A stretch of DNA of 64,000 bases from NCBI RefSeq assembly GCF_040712315.1, contig NC_134024.1, positions 806,001-870,000 of the forward strand, read 5' to 3'. Position 1 is the first letter of the stretch; every line of letters starts with the position of its first letter. The DNA is from Castanea sativa. Taxonomy: Eukaryota > Streptophyta > Magnoliopsida > Fagales > Fagaceae. The translations under genes were made by a program, and so were the position numbers. This document shows, piece by piece, positions 1 to 10,420 of this stretch. Under the pieces are notes generated by a model that saw only the letters and a program-made list of their open reading frames with translations, did not search any database and was not told where the DNA came from.

Positions 1-462
1 GACAATTTTCGGCATCATTAGTTGGCGCTGTCTATGGAAAGATAGGTGAATCATACAACCGCTTCCCGAACAAAAAGTTGCATGGTGCTTACTCTCTCGA
101 TGGCAACAAACACCAACAACCAAGGACACGAACCCCGTACCGCGACCTTTGAGAGATAGGTCCAAACTCTAGCCGTGGACGTGGAATGCCTCACCAAATA
201 GAACCATGACTTAGAAGAACAGTTGCGCCAAAGGGACGTCAATCCTTGAAATCAAGAAGAGGAGCAGGAGAGCGACAGCCTTTCGCACGCTAATGGTAGG
301 CAGAATAGGGAAAGGCTAGAAGGCAGCAACGCCATGAGTAGGCCGATAGCCACAGAGATCACCTTCCTGAACCTAGTCGCAGACATGTAGATGATAAGGG
401 AACAGATGGACTTGATGATGAACGCCCTCAGGGGATGAGTATCAAGTGATCTCAATGAACTG

Positions 463-1393
463 GTGCACTGGACGAATTTACCCTTCACTGCACCTGTTAC
501 TTCGTTCCCTCTCCCACCAAAGTTCCGCATGCCACAAGTAGAATCCTGCGACGGGTTAAGGGATCCTTTGGATCACTTGGAGACGTTCAAGACCCTCATG
601 CACCTGGAAGGCATAGTAGACGAGATCATGTGCAGGGCTTTTCCCACCACACTAAGGGGTTTTGCAAGAGTGTGGTTTAGCAGGCTGACGCTAAACTTCA
701 TTAGTACCTTCAAGGAGTTAAGCACCCAATTTGCTTCGCATTTTATCGAAGGACACAAGTACAAGAAGTCAACTGCGTGCTTATTGAACATCAAGCAACG
801 AAAGGACGAGACACTAAGGTCTTACATCACCCATTTCAATAAGGAGGTCCTCTCGATTGATGAAGCAGACGACAAGATACTCGTGGCCGCGTCCACCATT
901 AGGTTACAGAAGGGGAAGTTTTTGTTTTCCCTATACAAGAACGACCCGAAGACCATATCAGATGCTATATAGGGCTACCAAATACAAGAACAAGGAAGAC
1001 GCGCTGCTCGCACGAGAGGAGAAGCCCAGAAAGAGAGAAAGACAAGAAGAAGCAAGGAAGGAAAGAGGACGGAAGGCCATGAGGATAGGAGACGGACAAG
1101 AGGACAGACGCTCCAAGCCTTCCATGAAAAAATTCGCAAATTTCACCCCATTGAACGTCCCCATCAATCAGGTGCTCATGCAAATCAAAAAGGAGGGATC
1201 CCTAACGTTCCTTGGCAAGTTAAAAGGTGACCCCAACAAGAGGTCCAAGAACAAGTACTGCCGCTTCCATCGAGAACATGGCCACAATACGTCCGAATGC
1301 TACGATTTGAAGCAGCAAATAGAAGTCCTAATCAGGCAAGAAAAATTACAGAGGTTCGTAAATAAAGAGAAGACAGACCAGTCACAAGAGTAG
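463..1393 (+). pseudogene. Retrotransposon gag (frameshifted)
   Basis: Two overlapping open stretches, 463-972 and 857-1393, carry consecutive parts of one Gag. The first holds the capsid-like retrotrans_gag region, with the plant gypsy pattern around 'FPTTLRGFARVWFSRL' and 'LRSYITHFNKEV'. The second holds a basic, Lys/Arg/Glu-rich linker and then a zinc-knuckle-like 'YCRFHREHGHNTSECYDL' segment. The change of frame lies near 955-965. The intended start is probably further upstream, since the 463 ATG is inside a conserved block. Virus-like particle assembly is the family role; this copy cannot make the full protein. Confidence 0.8.
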
Positions 1394-1649
1394 AGCCCCC
1401 GAAGGGAAAATGAGTTCCCTAAACCACCCATCAGGGACATAAGGATGATTGTAGGGGGCACCGCAACTTCCTGTTCAACTAAGAAGGCGCGCAAGACCTA
1501 CCTCTGGATGGTTTAGAACGTTCAGCTGACATGTCTGGTCCAGAAGGTGGCGCGCATTGACAACCTTGTAATCGGGTTCTAGGAGGAAGACATTCGACGT
1601 ATCCATCATCCACATAACGACACGTTAGTTGTGAGTATATGGATTGGCG

Positions 1650-1925
1650 ATTACAACACTCACAGGGTCCTGGTAGACAATAGCAGCTCCGCCGATATAC
1701 TCTTCTACCCAGCTTTCTAGCAGATGAGGGTTGGGCAAGAATGGTTGACACTGATGGATGCACCACTCATTGGATTCAGAGGAACAAAAGTGTACCCACT
1801 CAATGCGGTCACCTTGCCTGTCATCGTTGGCGATTACCCTCAACAGATTACCAGGATGTCACATTCCTGGTAGTACACTGTCCATCCACCTACAATGCCA
1901 TCTTGAGCCGTCCTACCCTTAATTC
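1650..1925 (+). pseudogene. Retropepsin-like protease remnant
   Basis: In one frame the translation around 1665-1720 reads 'VDNSSSADILFYPAF', a plant gypsy protease active-site region, ending in a stop. Downstream another frame gives 'STYNAILSRPTLNSW', the usual C-terminal protease motif. The frame switches between the two, so the domain is broken. Family role: cleavage of the Gag-Pol precursor. Confidence 0.65.
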
Positions 1926-2239
1926 GTGGAAGGACGTAACCTCCACTTACCACCTGATGGTCAAGTTCTCCACCGAATATGGCGTAGGAGAGGTACGAGG
2001 AAACCAAGTAGCGGCACACAAATGCTACATCACCATGCTAGAGATGGACGACCATTTGCTAATGATGTGCATAGAAGAATATTGGGCAGAGGTAGAGCAA
2101 GTCGAGAGGTTGGAAGAGGTACTCCTTGATGATTCCATGCCCGACCAAACGACAAGAATAGGCACTCTTGCAAGCCCACCAGTTCGTCAGACATTGATAT
2201 CATTTCTAAGGAAAAACTAGGATGTCTTTGCTTGGAGCC

Positions 2240-3010
2240 ACAAGGACATGCCCGAAATCAGCCCTTCAGTCATGGTCCATAAATTGAACGTATTGCCCAC
2301 CTTTCCCCCATTCGTCAGAAGAAGCGGGTATTTGCTCCAGAACGAGACAATGCCATAGCAGAAGAGGTTCGTAAGTTAAAGAGAGCAAGTTTTATACGAG
2401 AAGTATATTACGCCGATTGCTGGCCAATGTGGTGATGGTCAAAAAGGCCAACGAGAAGTGGAGGATGTGCGTAGACTTTACAGCTCTAAACAGGGTGTGC
2501 CCTAAAAACAGCTACCCGCTCCCCCACATAGATATCCTGGTGGACTCAACAGCAAGACATTAGTTGTTGAGTTTCATGGATGCGTTTTCTAGTTACAACC
2601 AGATCAAGTTAGACGAGGCTGACCAAAAGAAGACCTCTTTCGTCACCAGCCAAGGTCTCTTCTGTTATCAAGTAATGTCATTCGGACTTAAGAACACAAG
2701 TGCCATGTACCAGAGGTTGATGGACAAGATATTTGCGCATCAGATTGAGAGGAATGTCCAAGTATACGTGGACAACATTCTTATTAAAAGCGTATGGGAG
2801 GACGGCCACCTAGGCGACCTTAAGGAGACTTTCGAAACCTTTCGACACTATAACATGAAGTTAAATCCAAACAAGTGTACATTTGGAGTAACAGTAGGAA
2901 AATTCCTAGGATTCATGGTATCCCAAAGGGATATTGAGGTCAACCCAGACAAGATACGTGTCATCATGGAGTTGGCTCTGCCAAAGACCATCAAGGAGGT
3001 TAGAGTTTAA
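2240..3010 (+). pseudogene. Reverse transcriptase domain (inactive)
   Basis: Sequence from about 2240 matches the start of plant gypsy RT ('FAWSHKDMPEI'). The longest open part is 2564-3010, with 'MDAFSSYNQI', 'FVTSQGLFCYQVMSFGLKN' and 'NPDKI'. The catalytic box that is normally YVDD reads YVDN (2762-2776), losing the second metal-binding aspartate. Upstream, 2330-2560 contains frame changes. Both features argue that this copy is inactive. Confidence 0.85.
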
Positions 3011-3049
3011 ACGGTAAAGTCGCTGCATTGAACAGGTTCGTTTTAAGGG

Positions 3050-3566
3050 CTACGGATAAATACCTACCTTTCTTCCATACGCTAAAAAAGGCCTTTGAAT
3101 GGATGACTGAGTGTTAGAGCGCATTCGAAGACCTAAAGGCATATCTTTCTTCCCCACATTTACTTAGCCCATCCAAGCCCGAAGAAGAGTTGTTTCTCTA
3201 CTTAGCCATCTCTTCTGTCATTGTCAGCATAGCCTTAGTTAGGGAGGAAGACAGGATACAGAAGCCTGTATACTTCACAAGCCAAGCGCTCCGAGGCACA
3301 AAAGAAAGGTACCCCTTATGGAAAAGCTCGTTTTCGTGTTGATAACTGCAACACGAAAGCTAAAACCATACTTCCAGGCTCACATTGTTGTTGTCTTGAT
3401 TGATAAACCCCTACGGAGATCAATGAGCAGTCTGGAGGCAGTTGGACGGATGGCGCTATGGGCGATTGAGCTGGGTGAGTTTGACATACAGTATCGCCTG
3501 CGCACTGCCATAAAAGGACAAGTTCTTGCCGATTTCATTGCAAAATTCACCCACATGGATAAGTAG
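3050..3566 (+). pseudogene. RT-linked RNase H domain
   Basis: This follows the RT and its 'PKTIKEVR' connection. The open part at 3318-3566 contains 'PYFQAHIVVVLIDKPLRR' and 'AIELGEFDIQYRLRTAIKGQVLADFIAKF', the typical end of the plant gypsy RNase H. The N-terminal half is present between about 3120 and 3318 but lies in another frame, and a TAG occurs near 3115. It is decayed like the rest of the element. Confidence 0.75.
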
Positions 3567-3579
3567 GGAGCGGGAAAGA

Positions 3580-4061
3580 ATTCCCAATGGATGGTCCACA
3601 CGGAAGGGTCATCAAACAAACATGCAGGAGGAGCTGATGTAGTACTTCGCAGCCCGAAGGGAGACGAGGTCGAGTGCATGGTCTGACTTGACTTCCCCAC
3701 AACAAACAATGAGGCCGAGTACGAAGCTCTGATAGTAGGATTGGATCTTGCACAAGCAACAAGAGCCACAGATGTGATTGTACATTGTGACTCCCAAGTG
3801 ATCACCAGTCAGATTAACGGTGGTTACGAGTACAGAGGAGAATGGATGAAGGAGTACCTCAAACAAGTGAAGAATCAGATGCACAACCTCAGTGCTAAAT
3901 TTGTTCAAATTCCAAGGGAAAAGAACGAGCGAGCCAACCGTCTTGCCAAGGTGGCGTCAGCAAAGCACATGCCTTTTCCCAGTCAGGTACTTTTCTTTGT
4001 TCAGGATTCACCTATGATAAACACGGTCGATGTGCAAGAGATAGGTACCAAGAATAACTAG
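3580..4061 (+). pseudogene. Second (archaeal-type) RNase H domain
   Basis: Translation around 3585-4000 gives 'WMVHTEGSSNKHAGGADVVL', 'NNEAEYEALIVGLDLAQ', 'VHCDSQVITSQINGGYE' and 'REKNERANRLAKVAS', the motif order of an archaeal/plant-type RNase HI. The glutamate (EAEYEAL) and the second aspartate (CDSQ) are kept. The first catalytic position (usually D-G) reads TEG, and the last (usually xADxLA) reads RANRLA, so the site is damaged. A TGA sits near 3688. A duplicated RNase H at this position is diagnostic of Tat elements. Confidence 0.75.
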
Positions 4062-4082
4062 ACGACATCAATTACCTCCTAC

Positions 4083-5296
4083 ATGAAGGACGGCGTGTTG
4101 CCTGATGACAAGGAAGCTACAAGGAAGTTGAGGGTCTACGTTACACGATTCGTACTGATCAAAGGTGTCTTATACAAAAGAGGTTTCTCCCGCCTATACC
4201 TGAGGTGCCTTATCCCGGAGGAAGCGGACTATGTCATGAGAGAAGTCCATGAAGGAGTATGCGGGAACCATTCAGGGTCGCGATCCTTAGTTCATAAGCT
4301 GATTAGGGCCAGATACTATTGGCCCACCATACAGAAGGATGCCCAAGCATACGTTAGAACTTGCGACAAGTGTTAGAGGTTTGGCAACCTCATAAGGCAA
4401 CCAACGGAGGAGCTCACCCCGATGACGGCCCCATGGCCTTTCGCCAAATAGGGGCTGAATATCATGGGACCGTTCCCTACAGCAGTCCGGCAACTGAAAT
4501 TCCTACTAGTCAGTATAGACTACTTCACCAAATAGGTAGAGGCCAAAGCCCTAGCTACCATCACGGAGAAAAATGTACGTAGCTTCGTATGGAGGAAAAT
4601 CGTTTACAGGTATGGTATACCTAGAGTCATGGTCTTGGACAACGGAAAATAATTCGATAACGACGCATTTAAAGACTTTTGCTCACAGCTTGGTATCAAG
4701 AACCACTATTCATCGCCCGTACACCCTTAGGCCAACGGACAGGTTGAGGTCACGAACCAATCCTTGTTGAAAATCATCAAGACTTAGCTCGAAGGGGCAA
4801 AGGGTATGTGGCCAGAAGAATTACCAAGCGTACTATGGGCATACAAGACAACGGCAAGGACACTCGCAGGAGAGACATCGTTTCGGCTTACGTATGGAAG
4901 TGAGGCAGTCATCCAGGCTAAGGTAGGACTTACAAGCTGCAGAGTGGCGAACCATGACATGACGAGGAGAGGAATGATGAAGCAATGCGCCTGCAGCTTG
5001 ATATGGTGGATGAGGTCAGAGTGATAGCTAAGCAAAGGTTATCGCGGTACCAAAACCTCGTGGCCAGGCACTACAACTCCCAGGTAAAACGCAGGAACTT
5101 CAAGAAAAGATACCTCGTCTTGAGAAAAGTAATGGGCGCCACCAAAGACCCCTCTCAAGGGAAGCTAAAACCTAATTGGGAATGACCGTATAGAATTGCA
5201 TCATGGCATAGGAAAGGCACCTACCACCTCGAGACGCTGGACGGAAAAAAGTTACACCACCCATGGAACGCGGAGCACCTGAAGAAGTACTACTAG
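4083..5296 (+). pseudogene. Integrase (multiple stops)
   Basis: The zinc-binding HHCC module lies at about 4250-4375 (HEGVCGNHSGSRSLVHKL ... CDKC). It is followed by the catalytic core to about 4940 ('VSIDYFTK', 'VLDNGK', 'NHYSSPVHP', 'ANGQVEVTNQSLL', 'LWAYKTTART', 'TYGSEAVI') and a C-terminal part ending 'HPWNAEHLKKYY' near 5296. TAG/TAA codons interrupt the frame near 4375, 4450, 4534, 4650, 4727 and 4785, and the longest open pieces are under 100 codons. Family role: insertion of the cDNA copy. Confidence 0.8.
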
Positions 5297-5475
5297 CAGA
5301 CAAAGATCGCAACAACACTCCTCATTCTCCAGTTTATTCCTTTTTTAGTTTTTTACTATGTACAGTACTCTTTAAGCCCAAGGGGCAATTTACTTATTTT
5401 TAAGAACAATTTTTACTTTCATACCTATCACAATAAGAGGAATTATTCAGAAAAAATGAAGTGTGTATGTCAACA

Positions 5476-6645
5476 GAGCAATTTTTACCAAGTCCATAAA
5501 GTGGACAGATCATCCCAAAAGGATGAGTTTTATTCACTAAGTCCACAAAAGTGGACGGGTTCATCCAAAAGGATGAGCAATTTTTACCAAGTCCATAAAG
5601 CGGATAAACCCTCCTAAAAGGATGAGTTTTATTCACTAAGTCCACATAAGTAGACGAGTTCATCCAAAAGGGATGAGCAATTTTTACCAAGTCCATAAAG
5701 TGGACGGATCATCCTAAAATGATGAGTTTTATTCACTAAATCCACAAAAGTGGACGGGTTCATCCAAAATGGATGGCCAATTTTTACCAAGTCCATAAAG
5801 TGGACAGACCATCCTAAAAGGATGAGTTTTATTCACTAAGTTCACAAAAGTGAACGGGCACATCCAAAAGGGATGAGCAATTTTTACCAAGTCCATAAAG
5901 TGGACGAACCATCCTAAAATGATGAGTTTTATTCACTAAGTCCACAAGTGGATGGGTTCATCCAAAAGAGATGAGCAATTTTTATCAAGTCCATAAAGTG
6001 GACAGACCTTCCTAAAAGGATGAGTTTTATTCACTAAGTCCACAAAAGTGGACGAGTTCGTCCAAAAGGGATGAGCAATTTTTACCAAGTCTATAAAGTG
6101 GACGGATCACCCTAAAAGGATGAGTTTTATTCACTAAATCCACAAAAGTGGATGGGTTCATCCAAAATGGATGGCCAATTTTTACCAAGTCCATAAAGTG
6201 GACAGGCCATCCTAAAAGGATGAGTTTTATTCACTAAGTTCACAAAAGTGAACAGGTACATCCAAAAGGGATGAGCAATTTTTACCAAGTCCATAAAGTG
6301 GACGAACTATCCTAAAATGATGAGTTTTATTCACTAAGTCCACAAAAGTGGACGGGTTCATCCAAAAGGGATGGGCAATTTTTACCAAGTCCATAAAGTG
6401 GATGGACCATCCTAAAAGGATGAGTTTTACTCACTAAGTCCACAAAAGTAAACGGGTTCATCCAAAAGGGATGAGCAATTTTTACTAAGTCCATAAAGTG
6501 GACGAATCATCCTAAAAGGATGATTTTATTCACTAAGTCCACAAAATCGGACAGGTTCATCCAACAGGGATGAGCAAAATTTTACTAAGTCCATACAGTG
6601 GACGAATCATCCTATTTTCGTTAAGTCCACGTAGTGGACAGGCCT
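5476..6645 (+). repeat. ~99-bp tandem array (11-12 units) in the retroelement 3' region
   Basis: Units beginning GAGCAATTTTTACC start at 5476, 5575, 5675, 5775, 5875, 5973, 6073, 6173, 6273, 6373, 6473 and 6572, so the period is 98-100 bp; the last unit is short and ends near 6645. Each unit contains four short dyads: GTCCA/TGGAC, ATCCT/AGGAT, GTCCAC/GTGGAC and CATCC/GGATG. Units 2-5 and 6-9 share private variants (GGCCAA starts at 5775 and 6173; GTTCAC..GTGAAC at 5839 and 6238), giving a ~398-bp higher-order repeat. It lies between integrase and the 3' LTR-like tail, where Tat elements are known to carry such arrays. Confidence 0.95.
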
Positions 6646-7076
6646 GAGGGTCGATGGAGGCATGAGAAAGATCCAAGTCAGGGTAAGACGCCTTCACCTG
6701 ACTAAAGCAGTCATCGAACCCATCCATAAATGAGCTACCGAGCTTCGCCAGAAGGGCGTCGGAGTCACAATACTCCTATTGAGTTCATTGTTGATATAGG
6801 TGCTCTTTGTAGCTATTTGTACTTTTGTACAGTATTTAGTTAATAAACTTCTAATTCATGGACCAAAAAAATGGCATATTGCAAGGAGCTGTTTGCAATT
6901 TTATACTCTTTTTAATCAATCAAAATTTCATTAATCAATCAAAATTGCATTACTCACACTTATTTTGTTTTAATTTATGAACATTCTATTGTGTTCATAT
7001 TCTTATTTAAGAAATTCTTTTATTTCTACCCCTTGAATGCATATGCTGACCGTAACCATATTATGGTACAAATTAG
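6646..7076 (+). other. Retroelement 3' tail and AT-rich flank
   Basis: After the array, about 200 bp of more GC-balanced sequence ends in TTAATAAACTTC (6840-6851), which looks like the polyadenylation part of a 3' LTR. The remaining stretch to 7076 is AT-rich and leads into a splice-acceptor-like TTAG before the HisRS exon. No matching 5' LTR is in the window, so the LTR reading is inference. Confidence 0.4.
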
Positions 7077-7232
7077 GGAACTCGTGATTTTGCTAACGAA
7101 CAAATGACAATAAGAAAGAGAGCATTTTCAATTATTGAGGATGTTTTTGAGAGGCATGGTGCTACCGCGTTGGATACTCCAACATTTCAACTGAGAAAGA
7201 CTCTCATGGGAAAGTACAGGGAAGATTCAAAG

Positions 7233-10200
7233 TTTTTTTTTTTTTTTGAGAATCCAATCTGAAATGTCTTATTAAATCAAGAAAGAGGCATATCAGCCAA
7301 TACAAATTTGTTGATATCTAATGGAACAGACTCCATCCAGACAGTTAAATCAGAATTAAATCTAGCACTTTTTGCTAAAGCATCAGCTACAGAATTTCCT
7401 TTCCTATAGGTATGGGAAAAACTATAGGATCTCAAGGAAGTGACATAGAACATAGTGTCTCTAAAGAGATGACCATAAGCAGATTGAAACATATCCCCTT
7501 TTTGGAGGGATTTGATGACAATTTCCGAGTCTCCTTCCAAAATGGACTCATGGAGACCTACTTCGTGGACAAAAATGGCAGCACGCCTTGCTGCTAATAG
7601 CTCCAAACAAGTAACTGAAGGGGGTTGTGGGATTTTTTCAGAGAGAGCCGCAATGATTTCTCCTTCATGGTTACGTATCACCACCCCCAAGCTTGCTTCT
7701 CCCCTGTCCGAGAACATGGCTCCATCAAAATTTGTTTTGAAACTGTTGAAATCTGGAGGCTTCTACTTTGTTTCATTTGCTTGTGACTGTTTCTTTGGGA
7801 GCGTGGTGACCGGTTGCTGATGTAGAATCAAGTATCTCTTTGCTTCAAAAACCACCTGGTTTAGAGGGAGAGCTACCTCACTTAGCCTGAGTTTATTCCG
7901 CCTGGACCATAGGAACCAAGCAATGGTGATGAAGAGCTCAAATTGGCGTGGCTTTTGAGTGATCAATTCTACCAGATTTTGGAAGGAACCCGTTGAAGTT
8001 TTTTGGCGATCAACCCATCCAAAATCTGCTTCCCATACCTGTTGGATAGAGGCGCAATCCCAAAGGGCATGAAGGACAGATTCGGGCTGACTTTTGCATT
8101 GTTGACATGAGTTTTCTGCAATGATTTTTCGCTGCATTAAATTTTCTCTCGTTGGCAGAGCATTTGAGCAAGCTTTCCATGTAAAATGCTTTATTTTTCC
8201 AGGTACATCAACTCTCCACACTTGCTTCCAGAAGGCGTGAGTCATTTGTGAGTTTGAGGTTGAAGCCACATCTTTATTTTCTTCAGCACACAGCCACTTA
8301 TACCCTGTGCTTACTGAATAGGTCCCATCTCTACTTCCCGGCCAATATAGGATGTCAGGTTGATTGATTAGTCCTAGAGGAATGGACTTTATTTGCTCTG
8401 CTTCAAAAGGCAAGAAATTATTGTCAATGATGTAGGAGTTCCATCCATATGTGTGTGGATCAATTAGAGCCGAGATAGTTGCTGTTCTTAGTGTAAGTGT
8501 TGGAGGAGATACCACTCGGCCTTGTGATTTTCCAGGCAGCCAATTTGACCCATAAATATTTATTTGAGAGCCATCACCAATTCTCCACTTGGCACCCATT
8601 TGGATGAGCTTTCTTGCATGTAAAATGCTTCTCCATGCAAATGACCCTGATTTTGCCTTTGCTTCAAACACACTGCTATTGGGAAAATATTTGGCTTTAA
8701 ACACTTTATAGAAAAGTGAATTTGTGTCATGCACTAGCCTCCACACTTGTTTTGCTAACGTAGCTTCATTGAATTTGCAAAGATCTTTGAACCCCATGCC
8801 TCCATCCACCTTGAGTTTACATAAAGTCTCCCATTTTTTCCAATGTATTTTCCTCCGATCACCCCTTTGCCCCCACCAAAATTTGCGGATCATCACTTCA
8901 ATATCTCTACAAAGGCCCACCAGCAAGCGGAAGCAACTCATTGCGAAGGTGGGTATTGCTTGCACCACCGCTTTGAGTAGGACTTCCTTACCGGCTTGTG
9001 ACAATAATTTTTCCTTCCACCCTTAGATTTTTCCCCACACCCTCTCTTTAATAAAGTTCAGGCTGGCACTTCTATTTCTTCCCACCACTGCTGGAAGCCC
9101 TAAATATTTTTCATATTCCTTGATCTCCAGGACCCCAAGAAAATTTTTTATGTCATCTTTTGTTGTCATGGGCACAGCTTTGCTAAAAAAAAGAGTGGTC
9201 TTTTCCTTGTTGATGCGCTGCCCGGAAGCTTTCTCATATAAGTCTAAAATTTCTTGGATGGCTCTTATATCATTTATCTGGGCACGACAAAATAGTAGAC
9301 TATCATCAGCAAAAAATAAATGGGAGATTTTTGGACCGTACCGGCATAGGGAGTACCCCCTAATTTTGTCTTCATGCACAGCTTGTTGGATGAGAGCATT
9401 TAGACCTTCAGACCAAAGCAAAAAGAGATATGGAGATAAAGGATCGCCTTGTCTGAGGCCTCTTGATGGGACAATATTCCCTTTTGGTTCGCCATTCACC
9501 AGGATGGAATAAGTGACCGTACTGATGCATTCAGAAATCATATTCACCCATCTTCCATTGAAGCCCATTTTTTCCATCAGTTGTAGGAGGAAAGGCCACT
9601 CCACTCTGTCAAAAGCCTTACTCATATCGAGTTTAAGCGCCATAGAGCCCATTTTTCCTGATTTCCTTGTTTTCATGTGGTGAAGTGTCTCGAATGCAAC
9701 TAATATATTATCTAAAATTGCTTTGTCAGATTGGAAAGCACTTTGAGATTCAGATATAATGTTAGGTAATATGGCTTTTAGGCGATTTGCTAAGATTTTT
9801 GAAATAAGCTTGTACACAATATTACACAAGGCTATAGGCCTAAATTCAGTTACATATTCAGGACTTTTCACTTTTGGAATAAGAGTGAGATAGGTGTGGT
9901 TTATACCTACTGGAATATGAGTTAAATTGAGGCAGGAGAGCACGGCGGCTGCAACATCACTTCCAATATCCTTCCAGTAGTGTTGGAAAAAAATTGGGGG
10001 CATCCCATCAGGACCTGGGGTTTTTAGCGGCACCATTTGAGATAGAGCTACGTCTACCTCATCCCTTGTAAACTCACGCCCAAGGAGGGTGTTCATCTCT
10101 TCAGTAACACACCGCTGGACTTTCTGCAATATTGTGTCAATTTCACATGGGTTTGATGTGGTGAATAAGTCCGTGTAATATTCTACCAATAGGGCAGCAA

Positions 10201-10402
10201 CCTTCTCATCCCCACAGCACATCTCTCCACTTGGATTTCGAAGACCATGAATGTTATTGCGGCGAAATTTGTGAGATGCTCTACTGTGAAAATAGCTAGT
10301 ATTTTTATCCCCTGATTTTATCCAGTGAGATTGTGACCTTTGGTGCCAAAGTTTTTCCTCCACCACCAACAACCCATTTATATCATGCTTCAATTGTTGG
10401 TA
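7233..10402 (-). mobile_element. 5'-truncated LINE (non-LTR retrotransposon)
   Basis: The poly-A tail appears as a T-run at 7233-7247, and the element reads leftward from 10402. Its ORF2 part has RT, a zf-RVT-like region and RNase H, all in one frame. ORF1 and the apurinic endonuclease domain are absent, so the element is 5'-truncated, which is usual for LINEs. It sits inside a HisRS exon between 'GKYREDSK' and 'DLADQ'. I see no target-site duplication; compared with the conserved protein, about two codons of target appear to be missing. Confidence 0.9.
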
Positions 10403-10405
10403 CAT
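7277..10405 (-). pseudogene. LINE ORF2: RT, zf-RVT and RNase H, two in-frame stops
   Basis: Three open segments, 10405-9023, 9004-7763 and 7717-7277, share the same frame. They are separated only by a TAA at 9023-9025 and a TAG at 7763-7765. Segment 1 holds RT: 'TPGPDGMPPIFFQHYW', 'LKLDMSKAFDRVEW', 'SRGLRQGDPLSPYLFLL' and the catalytic 'FFADDSLLF', which is intact. Segment 2 holds 'YLGLP' follow-on sequence, thumb and connection regions, and a cysteine-containing zf-RVT module ('WKACSNALPTRENLMQRK', 'CQQCKSQPESVLHALWDC'). The last segment is an RNase H-like domain ('GVVIRNHEGEI', 'CLELLAARRA', 'LEGDSEIVIKS', 'VADALAKSA') with its acidic residues kept. No frameshifts are visible, so decay is light. 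Confidence 0.88.
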
Positions 10406-10420
10406 GATCTTGCTGACCAG

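Larger units (their letters stand above)
1..6870 (+). mobile_element. Degenerate Ty3/gypsy LTR retrotransposon, Tat-like lineage
   Basis: The parts run in the order gag (463-1393), protease-like (about 1650-1925), reverse transcriptase (about 2240-3010), RNase H (about 3050-3566), a second RNase H (about 3580-4061) and integrase (about 4083-5296). Next come a ~99-bp tandem array (5476-6645) and an LTR-like tail with AATAAA at 6842-6847. A second, archaeal-type RNase H between RT-RNH and integrase, plus tandem repeats 3' of integrase, are known hallmarks of the plant Tat lineage (Ogre/Retand relatives). Many in-frame stops and frame changes show a dead copy. The window opens in the 5' leader; TTGGCGCTGTCTATGG near position 23 could be a primer-binding region, but no 5' LTR is visible. 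The right border near 6870 is approximate. Confidence 0.85.

Noticed and set aside
3380..3805. 141-codon minus-strand open frame
   Set aside because: Antisense shadow of the retroelement RNase H regions, with no family resemblance.
5400..5696. 98-codon minus-strand open frame with repeated Val-Asp-Leu-Val-Asn peptides
   Set aside because: It is the tandem array read in reverse; the repeat period of 99 bp (33 codons) keeps it open by chance.
5476..6645. CRISPR-like regular repeat spacing
   Set aside because: The units are contiguous with no unique spacers, and the setting is a plant retrotransposon.
9120..9512. 130-codon plus-strand open frame
   Set aside because: Antisense shadow of the LINE reverse transcriptase.
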